A DNA stretch of 64,000 bases from NCBI RefSeq assembly GCF_022815605.1, contig NZ_JALGRP010000008.1, positions 1 through 64,000 of the forward strand, given 5' to 3'. This document shows, one piece after another, positions 8,254 through 17,184 of the stretch (its first letter is position 1; each line of letters opens with the position of its first letter). The position numbers were made by a program, and so were the translations under genes. The notes beneath the pieces are model-generated. The model made no database searches, was not told the origin of the DNA, and saw only the letters and a program-made list of their open reading frames with translations. The DNA is from Microbacterium sp. VKM Ac-2923 (GTDB lineage Bacteria; Actinomycetota; Actinomycetes; Actinomycetales; Microbacteriaceae).

Positions 8254-9612
8254 ATGAAGAAACTGACGATGGCGACCGGTCTTCTGACCGCCACCGCCCT
8301 GACCGTGGCTCTGGCCGGCTGCTCCGGCGGCAGCGCCGACGCGGGCGACAGCACGACCATCCGAGTGGCCTACCAGACCACCGCGACATTCAACGCGATG
8401 CAGACGCTGATGGAGACGGCGAAGGAGCAGTACGAGGCCGCGCACGAGGGCATGACCGTCGAGCTCGTCCCGATCCAGGCCGAGGGCGCCGACTACTACA
8501 CGAAGCTCGCGCTGATGAACAAGTCGGCCAGCACCGCTCCCGACGTGCAGTACGAAGACACGTTCAAGATCCAGTCCGACGCGGCGGCCGGCTACCTGCT
8601 GCCCCTCGACGACTACCTCGCGAAGTGGGAGGACTGGTCGCAGTTCGCCGACGGCGCCAAGCAGGCCGGTCTCGGCCCCGACGGCAAGACCTACGGCGTC
8701 TCGCTCGGCACCGACACCCGCGGCCTCTGGTACAACAAGGCCGTCTTCACGGCCGCCGGCATCCCCGTCCCGTGGCAGCCCGAGACGTGGGACGACGTGC
8801 TCTCGGCCGCCGAGAAGGTCAAGGCGTCGAACCCCGACGTCATCCCCCTCAACGTCTACTCCGGCAAGACCGCCGGCGAGGCGGCCTCCATGCAGGGCCT
8901 CGAGATGCTGCTCTACGGCACCGAGGACACCCTCTACGACACCGACAGCAAGAAGTGGGTCGTCGGCAGCCAGGGCTTCGAGGACTCGCTGCAGTTCGTC
9001 TCCGACGTCTACCAGGGCGGCCTCGGCCCGTCGCTGCAGCAGGCGCTCGACCCCAACATCTTCACCAGCGTGACCGCCGACTGGCTGCCCTCCGGCAAGC
9101 TCGCCATGGCTCTCGACGGTTCGTGGCAGTCGGCCGCGTGGGTCGAGGGCGGTTCGGCCGCATGGCCCGAGTGGAGCGACGCCCTCGGCATCGCCGCCAT
9201 GCCCACCCAGGACGGTCAGGCCCCCGGCTCGACGAGCATGTCGGGCGGCTGGACCCTCGCCATCGGCAAGAACGCCAAGAACCCCGACGCCGCGTGGGAC
9301 TTCCTCTCGACCGCGGTGAACAAGGACAACGCCACCGCGTACGGCATCGACAACAGCCAGATCGCCGTCCGCGCCGACGTCGCCGAGTCCAGCGAGTACC
9401 TCGACGCCAACCCGAGCTTCGCGACCTTCTCGAGCTTCGTCGACACCACGCACTTCCGTCCCGCGACCGAGGACTACGACAAGATCTCCAACCAGATCCA
9501 GGTCGCCATGGAAGCCGTCATGACCGGTCAGTCCAGCGTCTCGGACGCTGCCGCCGCGTACGACCAGGCCGTCATCGGCATCGTCGGCGAAGAGAACACC
9601 CAGAAGGGTTGA
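8254..9612 (+). CDS. Carbohydrate ABC transporter substrate-binding lipoprotein
   Basis: This 452-residue protein has a signal peptide ending in a lipobox (LAGC, Cys at about residue 23), so it should be a lipoprotein on the outer face of the membrane. The rest resembles family 1 (MalE/UgpB-like) sugar-binding proteins, with ADWLPSGKLAMALDGSW as a typical late motif. AAGGGAGC precedes the ATG at 8254. It is the first gene of an operon with two MalF/MalG-type permeases and a GH38 alpha-mannosidase, so mannosides or mannose-containing oligosaccharides are the likely cargo. There is no ATPase gene in the operon; a shared MsiK-type ATPase elsewhere is the usual solution in actinobacteria. Confidence 0.92.
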   Translation: MKKLTMATGLLTATALTVALAGCSGGSADAGDSTTIRVAYQTTATFNAMQTLMETAKEQYEAAHEGMTVELVPIQAEGADYYTKLALMNKSASTAPDVQYEDTFKIQSDAAAGYLLPLDDYLAKWEDWSQFADGAKQAGLGPDGKTYGVSLGTDTRGLWYNKAVFTAAGIPVPWQPETWDDVLSAAEKVKASNPDVIPLNVYSGKTAGEAASMQGLEMLLYGTEDTLYDTDSKKWVVGSQGFEDSLQFVSDVYQGGLGPSLQQALDPNIFTSVTADWLPSGKLAMALDGSWQSAAWVEGGSAAWPEWSDALGIAAMPTQDGQAPGSTSMSGGWTLAIGKNAKNPDAAWDFLSTAVNKDNATAYGIDNSQIAVRADVAESSEYLDANPSFATFSSFVDTTHFRPATEDYDKISNQIQVAMEAVMTGQSSVSDAAAAYDQAVIGIVGEENTQKG

Positions 9613-9614
9613 CC

Positions 9615-10547
9615 GTGACCGCCCTGGCCCACACCGGGGCGACCGGCACCGGCCGGGGGTCGCGCGTGAAGACGCGCGGCCTCCGGTCGTCGGCCCGGGC
9701 GCTCCCCCTCCTGCCGGCAGCCGTGCTGCTGGCGGTGTTCCTGCTCGGCCCGATCCTGGTGTCGCTGTGGGGCTCTCTCACCAACGCGACCCTGTCGGGC
9801 TCGACCGCCGTCGCCAGCGAGTTCATCGGCTTCGACAACTACACCCAGCTCTTCAAGGCCCCCGACTTCCCGGTCTCGGTCATCAACACGATCGTGTTCG
9901 TGTTCTTCTCCGCCGTCATCGGGCAGAACGTGCTCGGCCTCGCCCTGGCGCTCATGATGCGCTCGGGCAACCGCGTCGTCACCGCCGTGGTCGGCACCAT
10001 CGTCGTCACGGCGTGGGTGCTCCCCGAGATCGTCGCGGCCTTCGCCGCCTACGCGTTCTTCCGCGACAACGGCACCCTGAACGCCATCCTCGCCCTGTTC
10101 GGTGCCGAGCCGGTGAGCTGGCTCTTCACGCTGCCCGTGCTCATGGTCATCTTCGCCAACATCTGGCGCGGGACGGCGTTCTCGATGATGGTCTACTCCG
10201 CGGCCCTCGCCGACGTGCCGCCCGAGATCACCGAGGCCGCCGAGGTCGACGGCGCGAGCGGTATCAAGCGCCTCATCTTCATCACCATCCCCATGATCCG
10301 CTCCACCATCGGCACCAACTCGATGATCGTGACCCTGCAGACCCTCTCGGTCTTCACGCTGATCTTCGTCATGACCGGCGGTGGCCCCGGCAACGCGAGC
10401 ACGACCCTGCCGATCCTCGCCTACCAGCAGGGTCTGAAATTCGGCGAGCTGGGCTACGGCACGGCCATCGCCACGATCATGCTGCTCATCGGTGCGGTGT
10501 TCTCGTTCTTCTACGTCCGCGCGCTGCGCGAGGAGGTCTCGTCGTGA
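9615..10547 (+). CDS. Sugar ABC transporter permease, MalF type
   Basis: This 310-residue integral membrane protein has about six hydrophobic segments. The EAA loop that contacts the ATPase is visible at roughly residues 195-220 (EITEAAEVDGASGIKRLIFITIP). The GTG start at 9615 lies 2 bases after the binding-protein stop, and the stop overlaps the next permease start (GTGA). The upstream reading frame is open into the binding-protein gene but that part is a frame shadow. It forms the channel together with the next gene. Confidence 0.92.
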   Translation: MTALAHTGATGTGRGSRVKTRGLRSSARALPLLPAAVLLAVFLLGPILVSLWGSLTNATLSGSTAVASEFIGFDNYTQLFKAPDFPVSVINTIVFVFFSAVIGQNVLGLALALMMRSGNRVVTAVVGTIVVTAWVLPEIVAAFAAYAFFRDNGTLNAILALFGAEPVSWLFTLPVLMVIFANIWRGTAFSMMVYSAALADVPPEITEAAEVDGASGIKRLIFITIPMIRSTIGTNSMIVTLQTLSVFTLIFVMTGGGPGNASTTLPILAYQQGLKFGELGYGTAIATIMLLIGAVFSFFYVRALREEVSS

Positions 10548-11455
10548 GTGCCACCACCACCCTCCCCGAAGTGACGGCTCGCAGCCGGTCCGTCTCCCGG
10601 GCCCCGAAGAAGACCAAGGCGTCTCTGTCGTCACCGCGCACGCGCGCGCTGAGCGTGCTGTCGAACACGCTGCTGATCGTCGTCGGCATCCTGTTCGTCG
10701 TTCCGCTCATCTGGTTGGTGACCGCCTCGCTCGACGCGCAGCCGACGCTCGCGATCAAGATGCCCGAGGTGATCACGCTCGACAACTTCGCCGCCGTGAT
10801 GAAGCCCGACCTGCTGTTCCTGCCGTTGTGGAACAGCGTGCTCCTCGCGGGCGGCACGGCCATCGCCACCGTCGTGCTCGCATCCCTCGCCGCCTACCCG
10901 CTGTCGCGGTACAAGATGCGCGTGGGCAAGCCGTTCCTCTACGCGGTGCTGTTCGGCACGTGCCTGCCGATCACGGCCATCATGGTTCCCGTCTACAGCC
11001 TGTTCGTGCAGCTGAACCTCATCGACTCCGTCGGCGGCACCATCCTCTTCCTCACCGCGAGCGCCCTGCCCATCGCGATCTGGATGATGAAGAACTTCAT
11101 GGACGGCGTGCCCGTCGAGCTGGAGCACGCCGCCTGGATGGACGGCGCGGGATCCATGCGCACGCTCGTGCAGATCGTGCTCCCGCTCATGCGTCCTGGG
11201 ATCGCGGTGGTGTTCATCTTCACGTTCATCCAGGCGTGGGGGAACTTCTTCGTGCCGTTCGTGCTGCTGCTCAGCCCCGACTACCAGCCGGCAGCCGTCA
11301 GCATCTTCAACTTCTTCGGATCGTTCGGCGCCGTGGCCTACGGCCAGCTCGCCGCGTACTCGATCGTCTACTCCCTGCCCGTCCTCGGACTGTACGTGCT
11401 CGTGCAGCGCGGGCTCGGCGGTCCGTCGGCCCTCGCCGGCGCCGTCAAGGGCTGA
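10544..11455 (+). CDS. Sugar ABC transporter permease, MalG type
   Basis: This 303-residue protein is the partner permease. It has an N-terminal cytoplasmic tail, about six membrane segments, and an EAA loop (VELEHAAWMDGAGSMRTLVQ) near residue 200. It starts at a GTG overlapping the previous stop by 4 bases, indicating coupling. The alpha-mannosidase start follows 37 bp after its stop, so the degradative enzyme is probably co-transcribed with the importer. Confidence 0.92.
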   Translation: MSATTTLPEVTARSRSVSRAPKKTKASLSSPRTRALSVLSNTLLIVVGILFVVPLIWLVTASLDAQPTLAIKMPEVITLDNFAAVMKPDLLFLPLWNSVLLAGGTAIATVVLASLAAYPLSRYKMRVGKPFLYAVLFGTCLPITAIMVPVYSLFVQLNLIDSVGGTILFLTASALPIAIWMMKNFMDGVPVELEHAAWMDGAGSMRTLVQIVLPLMRPGIAVVFIFTFIQAWGNFFVPFVLLLSPDYQPAAVSIFNFFGSFGAVAYGQLAAYSIVYSLPVLGLYVLVQRGLGGPSALAGAVKG

Positions 11456-11492
11456 TCCCCTCTCCCGTCTTCCCCCCAGCAAGGACTCCTTC

Positions 11493-14400
11493 ATGCACGA
11501 TCGCACCGCGCTCATCGAGATGCGCATCGAACGCTTCATCCGCGAGCGTCTCGCCCCCGCCGTCTACCGCACCCGCCAGCCCCTCACCGTCTCGGCCTGG
11601 GTGGCCCCGGGCGAACCCGTGACCTTCGACGAGGCTCAGGATGCCGAGTACCGCCCCTTCGCCGTCGGAACGCCGTGGGGTCGGGCGTGGGGGACGACCT
11701 GGTTCGCCGTGTCGGGAGAGATCCCGTCCGAGTGGCGTGACGCCTCCGGCGCCCTGCCGGCGGGAACCGTCGCCGAACTCGTCATCGACCTGGGCTTCAC
11801 CGCCGGACAGAGCGGTTTCCAGTGCGAGGCGCTTGTGTGGAACCGCGAGGGGGCTCCGATCAAGGGTGTCTCGCCGTTCAACAATGCGAGCCCGGCCGCC
11901 GTCGACGCCGACGGTCGCGTCGACGTGCTCGTCGAGGCCGCCTCGAACCCCGACGTGGGCAGCCTCTTCACCTTCGAGCCCACTCACCTGGGCGACCTCG
12001 CGACCGCGGGTGACGCGCCGCTCTACACGCTCCGCGAGATGTCGATCGGCCTGCGCGACCTCACCGTCTGGGAGCTTCTGCAGGACTTCCGTCTCCTCCA
12101 CGGCCTGCTGGCCGAACTCGACGCGACCTCCGCCCGTCGAGCGACCCTGCTCGAGGCCATGGATGCCGTCATCGACACCGTCGATCCGGACGACGTCGCC
12201 GGCACCGCCCGGGCCGGTCGCGACGTGCTCGCCCCGCTGATGCAGGCCCCCGCGGCCTCCAGCGCCCACGTGCTCCACGCCGTCGGTCACGCGCACATCG
12301 ACTCGGCGTGGCTCTGGCCCGTGCGCGAGACCGCCCGAAAGGTCTCGCGCACGTTCAGCAACGTCCTCTCGCTGATGGACGAAGACCCCGAGTTCGTCTT
12401 CGCCAGCTCGTCGGCGCAGCAGTTCGCGTGGATGAAGGAGCACTACCCGGCCCTGTGGGAGCGTCTCAAGGCCCGCGTCGCCGAGGGTCGCTTCGTACCC
12501 GTGGGTGGCATGTGGGTCGAATCCGACACCAACATGGTCGGCGGTGAGGCGATGGCCCGTCAGTTCGTGGAGGGCAAGTCGTTCTTCCTCGAGGAGTTCG
12601 GCATCGACACCGAAGAGGTGTGGCTGCCCGACTCGTTCGGCTACAGCGGAGCCCTGCCGCAGATCATGAAGGCCGCCGGCGCTCGCTGGTTCCTCACGCA
12701 GAAGATCTCGTGGAACGAGACCAACCGCATCCCGCACCACACCTTCCGCTGGGAGGGCATCGACGGCTCGCGCATCTTCACGCACTTTCCGCCGGTCGAC
12801 AAGTACAACTCCGAGGTCACCGCGGCCGATCTCGCTCACGCCGAGCGCAACTTCTCGGACAAGGGGCGCGCGCGCACCTCGCTCCTGCCCTACGGCTTCG
12901 GCGACGGTGGCGGCGGACCCACGCGCGAGATGACCGCGACGATCGCTCGCACGCACTCGCTCGAGGGCGCGCCGATCGTGAAGCACTCCACCCCGCGGGA
13001 GTTCTTCGAGACGGCCGAGGCCGAGTACGCCGACCCGGCCGTGTGGGCGGGGGAGCTGTACCTCGAGTTCCACCGCGGCACCTACACCAGTCAGCTGCGC
13101 ACCAAGCAGGGCAACCGTCGCAGCGAGCACCTGCTGCGCGAGGCCGAGCTGTGGGCGGCGACCGCCACGGTGCGCACCGGCGCCGCCTACCCCGCCGAGA
13201 CGTTCCAGCGACTCTGGCGCCTCGTGCTGCTGCAGCAGTTCCACGACATCCTTCCGGGCACCTCGATCGCCTGGGTGCATCGCGATGCCGAGCGCAACTA
13301 CGACGCGATCGCGGCGGAGCTCGAGCAGGTCATCGCCGACAGCCTCCGTGCGCTGGTCGGGACCGGTGACCTGGCGGTCGTGGCCAACGCCGCCCCGCAC
13401 CGCCGAGCCGGCACTCCCGCGCTGGCGATCGCCGCGGCGACCCCCGCCGGTGACGTCGCCCCCCGCGCCGCGGGAGACGGATGGGTGCTCGAGAACGGCA
13501 TCGTCCGCGCCGAGGTCGACGGCCGCGGCCTGATCACCTCGCTCGTGGACCTGGCATCCGGTCGCGAGGTCGTGCCCGCGGGTCAGGTGGCGGGGCAGTT
13601 CGAGATCTTCCGCGACACCCCCACCCAGTGGGACGCGTGGGACATCGACGAGACCTACCGTCGCCACGCCACCGCCCTCGACACCGCCGAGCGGGTCGCG
13701 GTCGACGGCGACGCGATCGTGGTGGAACGCGCCGTCGGCGACTCCACCATCGTCCAGCGCATCGCCCTGGCCGAGGGCTCGCGCACGGTTCGCCTGTCGC
13801 TCGACATCGACTGGCACGAGCAGCAGAAGCTGCTCAAGCTCCGCGTCCCCGTCGACGTGCACACCGACCGCGCGGCATCCGAGATCCAGTTCGGACACAT
13901 CGTGCGCCCGACTCACACGAACACCTCGTGGGATTCGGCGCGCTTCGAGACCGCGGCGCACCGCTGGGTGCGCGTCGGCGAGGCCGACTTCGGCGTCGCC
14001 GTCACCAACGACTCGACCTACGGTCACGACATCACGCGTCACGAGCGCGAGGCGGGCGGCACGTACTCGCTCGTGCGGCTGTCGATCATCCGCTCCGCCG
14101 TCTTCCCCGACCCGGGTCAGGACCAGGGGACACATCACCTCGAGGTGGGCATCGTGGTCGGCGCCGACGTCGTCGACGCGGTCGCCGAGGGCTATCGCAC
14201 CAACCTGCCGGAGCGCGTCGTGACCGACGCCGCCGAGACGTCGGTGGCACCGCTCGTGTCGATCGATGAGCCCGGCGTCGTGGTCGAGGCGATCAAGCTC
14301 GCCCAGGACGGCTCGGGCGACGTGGTGGTGCGCCTCTACGAGGCGCTCGGCCAGCGCGTCCACGCCCGTCTCGAGGCCGGTTTCAACGTCGCGGGCGTCA

Positions 14401-14519
14401 GCGAGACCGACCTCCTCGAGCGAGAGGTCGACGCGACCGCGGTGTCGAGCGTCGCGGGCGGCGCGGTCGAGCTCGACCTGCGTCCGTTCCAGCTGGTGAC
14501 GCTGCGCCTGAAGCGCTGA
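11493..14519 (+). CDS. Alpha-mannosidase, glycoside hydrolase family 38
   Basis: This 1008-residue enzyme should cleave terminal alpha-mannosyl residues in the cytoplasm, since no signal peptide is seen. Family hallmarks are HAHIDSAWLWP (about residues 266-276; metal-ligand His and Asp) and LPDSFGYSGALPQI (about residues 377-390), which contains the nucleophile Asp. Length and order (N-terminal beta region, catalytic barrel, helical middle domain, C-terminal beta domains) match bacterial GH38 enzymes. AAGGACTCC lies just upstream of the ATG at 11493. It is the last gene of the ABC transporter operon, so imported mannosides are presumably hydrolysed inside the cell. Confidence 0.95.
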   Translation: MHDRTALIEMRIERFIRERLAPAVYRTRQPLTVSAWVAPGEPVTFDEAQDAEYRPFAVGTPWGRAWGTTWFAVSGEIPSEWRDASGALPAGTVAELVIDLGFTAGQSGFQCEALVWNREGAPIKGVSPFNNASPAAVDADGRVDVLVEAASNPDVGSLFTFEPTHLGDLATAGDAPLYTLREMSIGLRDLTVWELLQDFRLLHGLLAELDATSARRATLLEAMDAVIDTVDPDDVAGTARAGRDVLAPLMQAPAASSAHVLHAVGHAHIDSAWLWPVRETARKVSRTFSNVLSLMDEDPEFVFASSSAQQFAWMKEHYPALWERLKARVAEGRFVPVGGMWVESDTNMVGGEAMARQFVEGKSFFLEEFGIDTEEVWLPDSFGYSGALPQIMKAAGARWFLTQKISWNETNRIPHHTFRWEGIDGSRIFTHFPPVDKYNSEVTAADLAHAERNFSDKGRARTSLLPYGFGDGGGGPTREMTATIARTHSLEGAPIVKHSTPREFFETAEAEYADPAVWAGELYLEFHRGTYTSQLRTKQGNRRSEHLLREAELWAATATVRTGAAYPAETFQRLWRLVLLQQFHDILPGTSIAWVHRDAERNYDAIAAELEQVIADSLRALVGTGDLAVVANAAPHRRAGTPALAIAAATPAGDVAPRAAGDGWVLENGIVRAEVDGRGLITSLVDLASGREVVPAGQVAGQFEIFRDTPTQWDAWDIDETYRRHATALDTAERVAVDGDAIVVERAVGDSTIVQRIALAEGSRTVRLSLDIDWHEQQKLLKLRVPVDVHTDRAASEIQFGHIVRPTHTNTSWDSARFETAAHRWVRVGEADFGVAVTNDSTYGHDITRHEREAGGTYSLVRLSIIRSAVFPDPGQDQGTHHLEVGIVVGADVVDAVAEGYRTNLPERVVTDAAETSVAPLVSIDEPGVVVEAIKLAQDGSGDVVVRLYEALGQRVHARLEAGFNVAGVSETDLLEREVDATAVSSVAGGAVELDLRPFQLVTLRLKR

Positions 14520-14530
14520 CCCCAAGAGCG

Positions 14531-14568
14531 CGGTGCGGCCGGGGAGCGAGAAGCCCCCGGCCGCACCG
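14531..14568. terminator. Bidirectional terminator between convergent operons
   Basis: A perfect 14-bp stem (CGGTGCGGCCGGGG, 14531-14544, with CCCCGGCCGCACCG, 14555-14568) with a 10-base loop lies between the alpha-mannosidase stop and the convergent membrane-protein gene. It has no T-run, as is common in such GC-rich genomes. Confidence 0.7.
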
Positions 14569-14580
14569 TCATGTCCGCGG

Positions 14581-15069
14581 TCAGAGCGCGGCGACGCCCA
14601 TGAGGATCACGGATGCCGCCATGGCGCCGATCTGCGTGCGGTCGAGCCGAGCCCGCATCCGTCGGCCGGCCGCGACCGAGAGGGCCGCGTAGCCGAGCAC
14701 GGCGGCGGCGAGCACCGGGCCGAGCGCAGGACCGTGGGAATGTCCCGCAGCGGTCCCTCCCATGCCCAGTTGCAGCGCGGCCATGACGACCATGCCGAGC
14801 GTGGTGTGCAGGGTCATGAGCGCCGGGGTCCGCGGCGTGCGACGCTGCCGCGGCCGTCGCCAGACCGCGAGCGCCACCGCGGCCACGAGCAGCAGCGCCG
14901 TCCAGTACACCGGCGCGATCACGCTGAACGCGGCGGCATCCAGCATCGCCAGGAGCATCAGGACGGATGCCACGACCTCGGGCGGCCGCACCCGCGCGCG
15001 ATCGGCGGCCAGACAGCAGGCACCGACCGCGGCGGGCGCGACCGCCCAGGCGTGGAGGATCTCGCTCAT
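14581..15069 (-). CDS. Small integral membrane protein downstream of copper amine oxidase
   Basis: I do not recognise this 162-residue protein. It has about five hydrophobic segments with short Arg-rich loops and a His-containing loop (GMGGTAAGHSHGPALG, about residues 104-119). Its ATG at 15069 is 4 bases after the oxidase stop, with GAGG immediately upstream, so the two are translationally coupled. Coupling to a copper enzyme and the HSH loop suggest a role in copper supply or in oxidase maturation, but this is only context. It could equally be an unrelated DUF membrane protein. Confidence 0.75.
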   Translation of the reverse strand: MSEILHAWAVAPAAVGACCLAADRARVRPPEVVASVLMLLAMLDAAAFSVIAPVYWTALLLVAAVALAVWRRPRQRRTPRTPALMTLHTTLGMVVMAALQLGMGGTAAGHSHGPALGPVLAAAVLGYAALSVAAGRRMRARLDRTQIGAMAASVILMGVAAL

Positions 15070-15073
15070 CGCC

Positions 15074-17080
15074 TCAGCAGTGGCATCCGGATGCGGGCTC
15101 GTCAGACGCGTGAGGACCGTGCCCGTGCGCGTCCGCGTGGGCCATGGGGGCGCAGTGCGTGTTCGCCGGCGCCGGGACGTTGAGCACCGGGTTGCGCTCG
15201 AAGAAGTTGTAGGGCTTCAACGTGAACTTCGCGTAGTCCATCGGCATGACTGGCCAATCCTCGTTGCGCGGGAAGTGCGTCAAGCCGAAGGTGTGCCAGA
15301 GCACCACGTCTTCGCCCACGAGCGGCTCGTCGCCCGCGATGAAGGCGGGGATTCCCGCGCCGCCGGGGTGCTGGTTGACGAAGTCGCCCGCGGCGTACCG
15401 CTCGTCGGGGTCGTACTTCGTGACGAAGAGGTTCTTCGTGGCGAACGCGGCGCGTGCGGCGATCGACGAGGAGTCGTCGGCCAGCAGCACCGGGGTCTCG
15501 GTGGGGAAGAGCATGTACGACGTCGCCTGGCCGCGTTCGGTCGTCTTCTCGGTCGAGGCGATCTGCCAGACGCGGTTGACGGCCCCGTCGGCGACGCGGC
15601 CCGACACCGCCTCGCTCGTGATGGGCGTCACCTTCTTGGTGAAGGCGTTGCCGGCGGGGTTGTCGGCCGAGATCGGCACGCGCACCGCGTCGATCTCGTT
15701 GACGACGTTCGCGACCCCGTCCACGGTCATGTCCAGCCGAGCCGAGAACAGGTGCTGGTGGTACGGCGCTCCGAGACCCGGCGCCACCTCCGAGGCGTAG
15801 GGGTAGTCCGCCCCCGGGTAGGCGGAGGTGAACAGGATGCCGGTGAGCTTCGCCTCGCACTCGATCGTGCCGTCGAGGTAGAGGTACCAGTAGAAGCCGT
15901 AGTCGTAGTTGCCCACGGTGGTGAAGAACGAGATGACCAGGCGGCGGGCGCGGCGCACTTCGCTGGCACCGGTGAAGATATCGGTGTGCTTCCAGAGGGT
16001 GCCGAAGTCCTCCTCGTGCATGCACACCGCGTTGCGGACGGTGCGCGGCATCCCGTTCTCGTCCGACAGCACGGCGTCGACGTAGGTGATGTCGCCGACG
16101 CAGTCGCATCCGAGTTCGAGCTCGTTCGTGTAGCGGCCGAACAGGTACTCGCCGGTGTCGAAGTAGTTCTGCCAGAAGCGGTTCGGGGCGGGGTCGGCGT
16201 AGGGCACGACCATCTCGCTGATCGATCCGCGGTACATCACCGGGCGGCCCGCGAACGACAGCTGGCGCAGGATGAGTCCCTCGCGGGTGTCGAAGCCGAT
16301 GCGGAGGTCCCACTCGCCCCAGGTGACATGCTCGTCGTCGACGGTGAAGCTCGAGCCCTCGGGCTGGGTGATGACGATCGGCTTCAGACCGTCCAGCGGC
16401 GGGCCCTGCAGCTCGGGGTCGTCGAAGTTGCCGTGCGTCTCGGGCACGGTGAACCCGGGGGTGTCGACGATCTCGATGACCGCGCGGGCGGCGACGTCGA
16501 TGTAGGCGGTGAGTCCGTCGACGGGATGCGCCCAGGGGTGATCGGCGGGGTGGTCCTGGCGGAACGCGAAGGTGCGCAGCACCCGTCGACCCACCTCGTT
16601 CTCGTAGCCGTAATGCCCCGCCGACAGCGGTACGAGCACGACGTCGGCGGTGGTCAGGCCCCGCGCCGCGAGGGCGGCGACCCAGACCTCGCTCTCGTTC
16701 GCGATGACGCCGACCTCCTCGAACTCCGCGTCCAGGATGGGCAGCTGCCCGTCGGAGCCGTCGAGCTCGGTGTTGCGCAGCGCGGCGCCGGTCGCGAGCG
16801 AGACGACGACGTCGAGCGAGTGGGCCGTGCGCAGGTTCAGCAGCTGCACGCGGGCGCGGCGCTCGGGGGCCGCGGCCTCGCCGCGTTCCCACGCCAGGAC
16901 CTCGGCCTTGGGGGCTTCTTCCAGGCCCACGTACGCGAAGCGGGTCGCTTCATCGATGCCGGCGAGACCGGCGACGATGGCGTGGACGGCGGTGATCTCG
17001 GCGGCGGTGAGGGAGGCGAGGGGGTGGTTCGGTGCCGCGGGGGCGACGAAGGCGGTGGCGGTCGGATCGGTGAGGGTCAT
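15074..17080 (-). CDS. Copper amine oxidase (phenylethylamine/tyramine oxidase type)
   Basis: This 668-residue enzyme oxidises primary amines to aldehydes, releasing ammonia and hydrogen peroxide. It closely resembles the Arthrobacter globiformis enzyme. The TPQ cofactor is made from the first Tyr of GNYDYGFYWYLYLDGTIE (about residue 391), the catalytic-base Asp lies in QNYFDTGEY, and copper ligands are in HQHLFSARLDM and HTFGLTHFPR. The C-terminus has an unusual tail of about 30 residues rich in His with three Cys (ending SGCHC). It has no signal peptide. It follows an APC permease gene on the same strand and is coupled to a small membrane protein, so the unit imports and oxidises an amine. 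Confidence 0.95.
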   Translation of the reverse strand: MTLTDPTATAFVAPAAPNHPLASLTAAEITAVHAIVAGLAGIDEATRFAYVGLEEAPKAEVLAWERGEAAAPERRARVQLLNLRTAHSLDVVVSLATGAALRNTELDGSDGQLPILDAEFEEVGVIANESEVWVAALAARGLTTADVVLVPLSAGHYGYENEVGRRVLRTFAFRQDHPADHPWAHPVDGLTAYIDVAARAVIEIVDTPGFTVPETHGNFDDPELQGPPLDGLKPIVITQPEGSSFTVDDEHVTWGEWDLRIGFDTREGLILRQLSFAGRPVMYRGSISEMVVPYADPAPNRFWQNYFDTGEYLFGRYTNELELGCDCVGDITYVDAVLSDENGMPRTVRNAVCMHEEDFGTLWKHTDIFTGASEVRRARRLVISFFTTVGNYDYGFYWYLYLDGTIECEAKLTGILFTSAYPGADYPYASEVAPGLGAPYHQHLFSARLDMTVDGVANVVNEIDAVRVPISADNPAGNAFTKKVTPITSEAVSGRVADGAVNRVWQIASTEKTTERGQATSYMLFPTETPVLLADDSSSIAARAAFATKNLFVTKYDPDERYAAGDFVNQHPGGAGIPAFIAGDEPLVGEDVVLWHTFGLTHFPRNEDWPVMPMDYAKFTLKPYNFFERNPVLNVPAPANTHCAPMAHADAHGHGPHASDEPASGCHC

Positions 17081-17184
17081 GGTGTCTCTCTCGGGTGGAA
17101 CGGTCGGAGCGGGGGCGGGCGGGAACAGCGGGACAGGAGGCCGCGGCGCCGGGGGAGGAGCCGTAGGCGCCGCGGCCTCCCGAA

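Noticed and set aside
11445..14525. Open frame of about 1026 codons antisense to the alpha-mannosidase gene
   Set aside because: It mirrors the GH38 gene exactly, is rich in Arg, Gly, Asp and His as expected of a GC-rich shadow frame, and has no recognisable domain.
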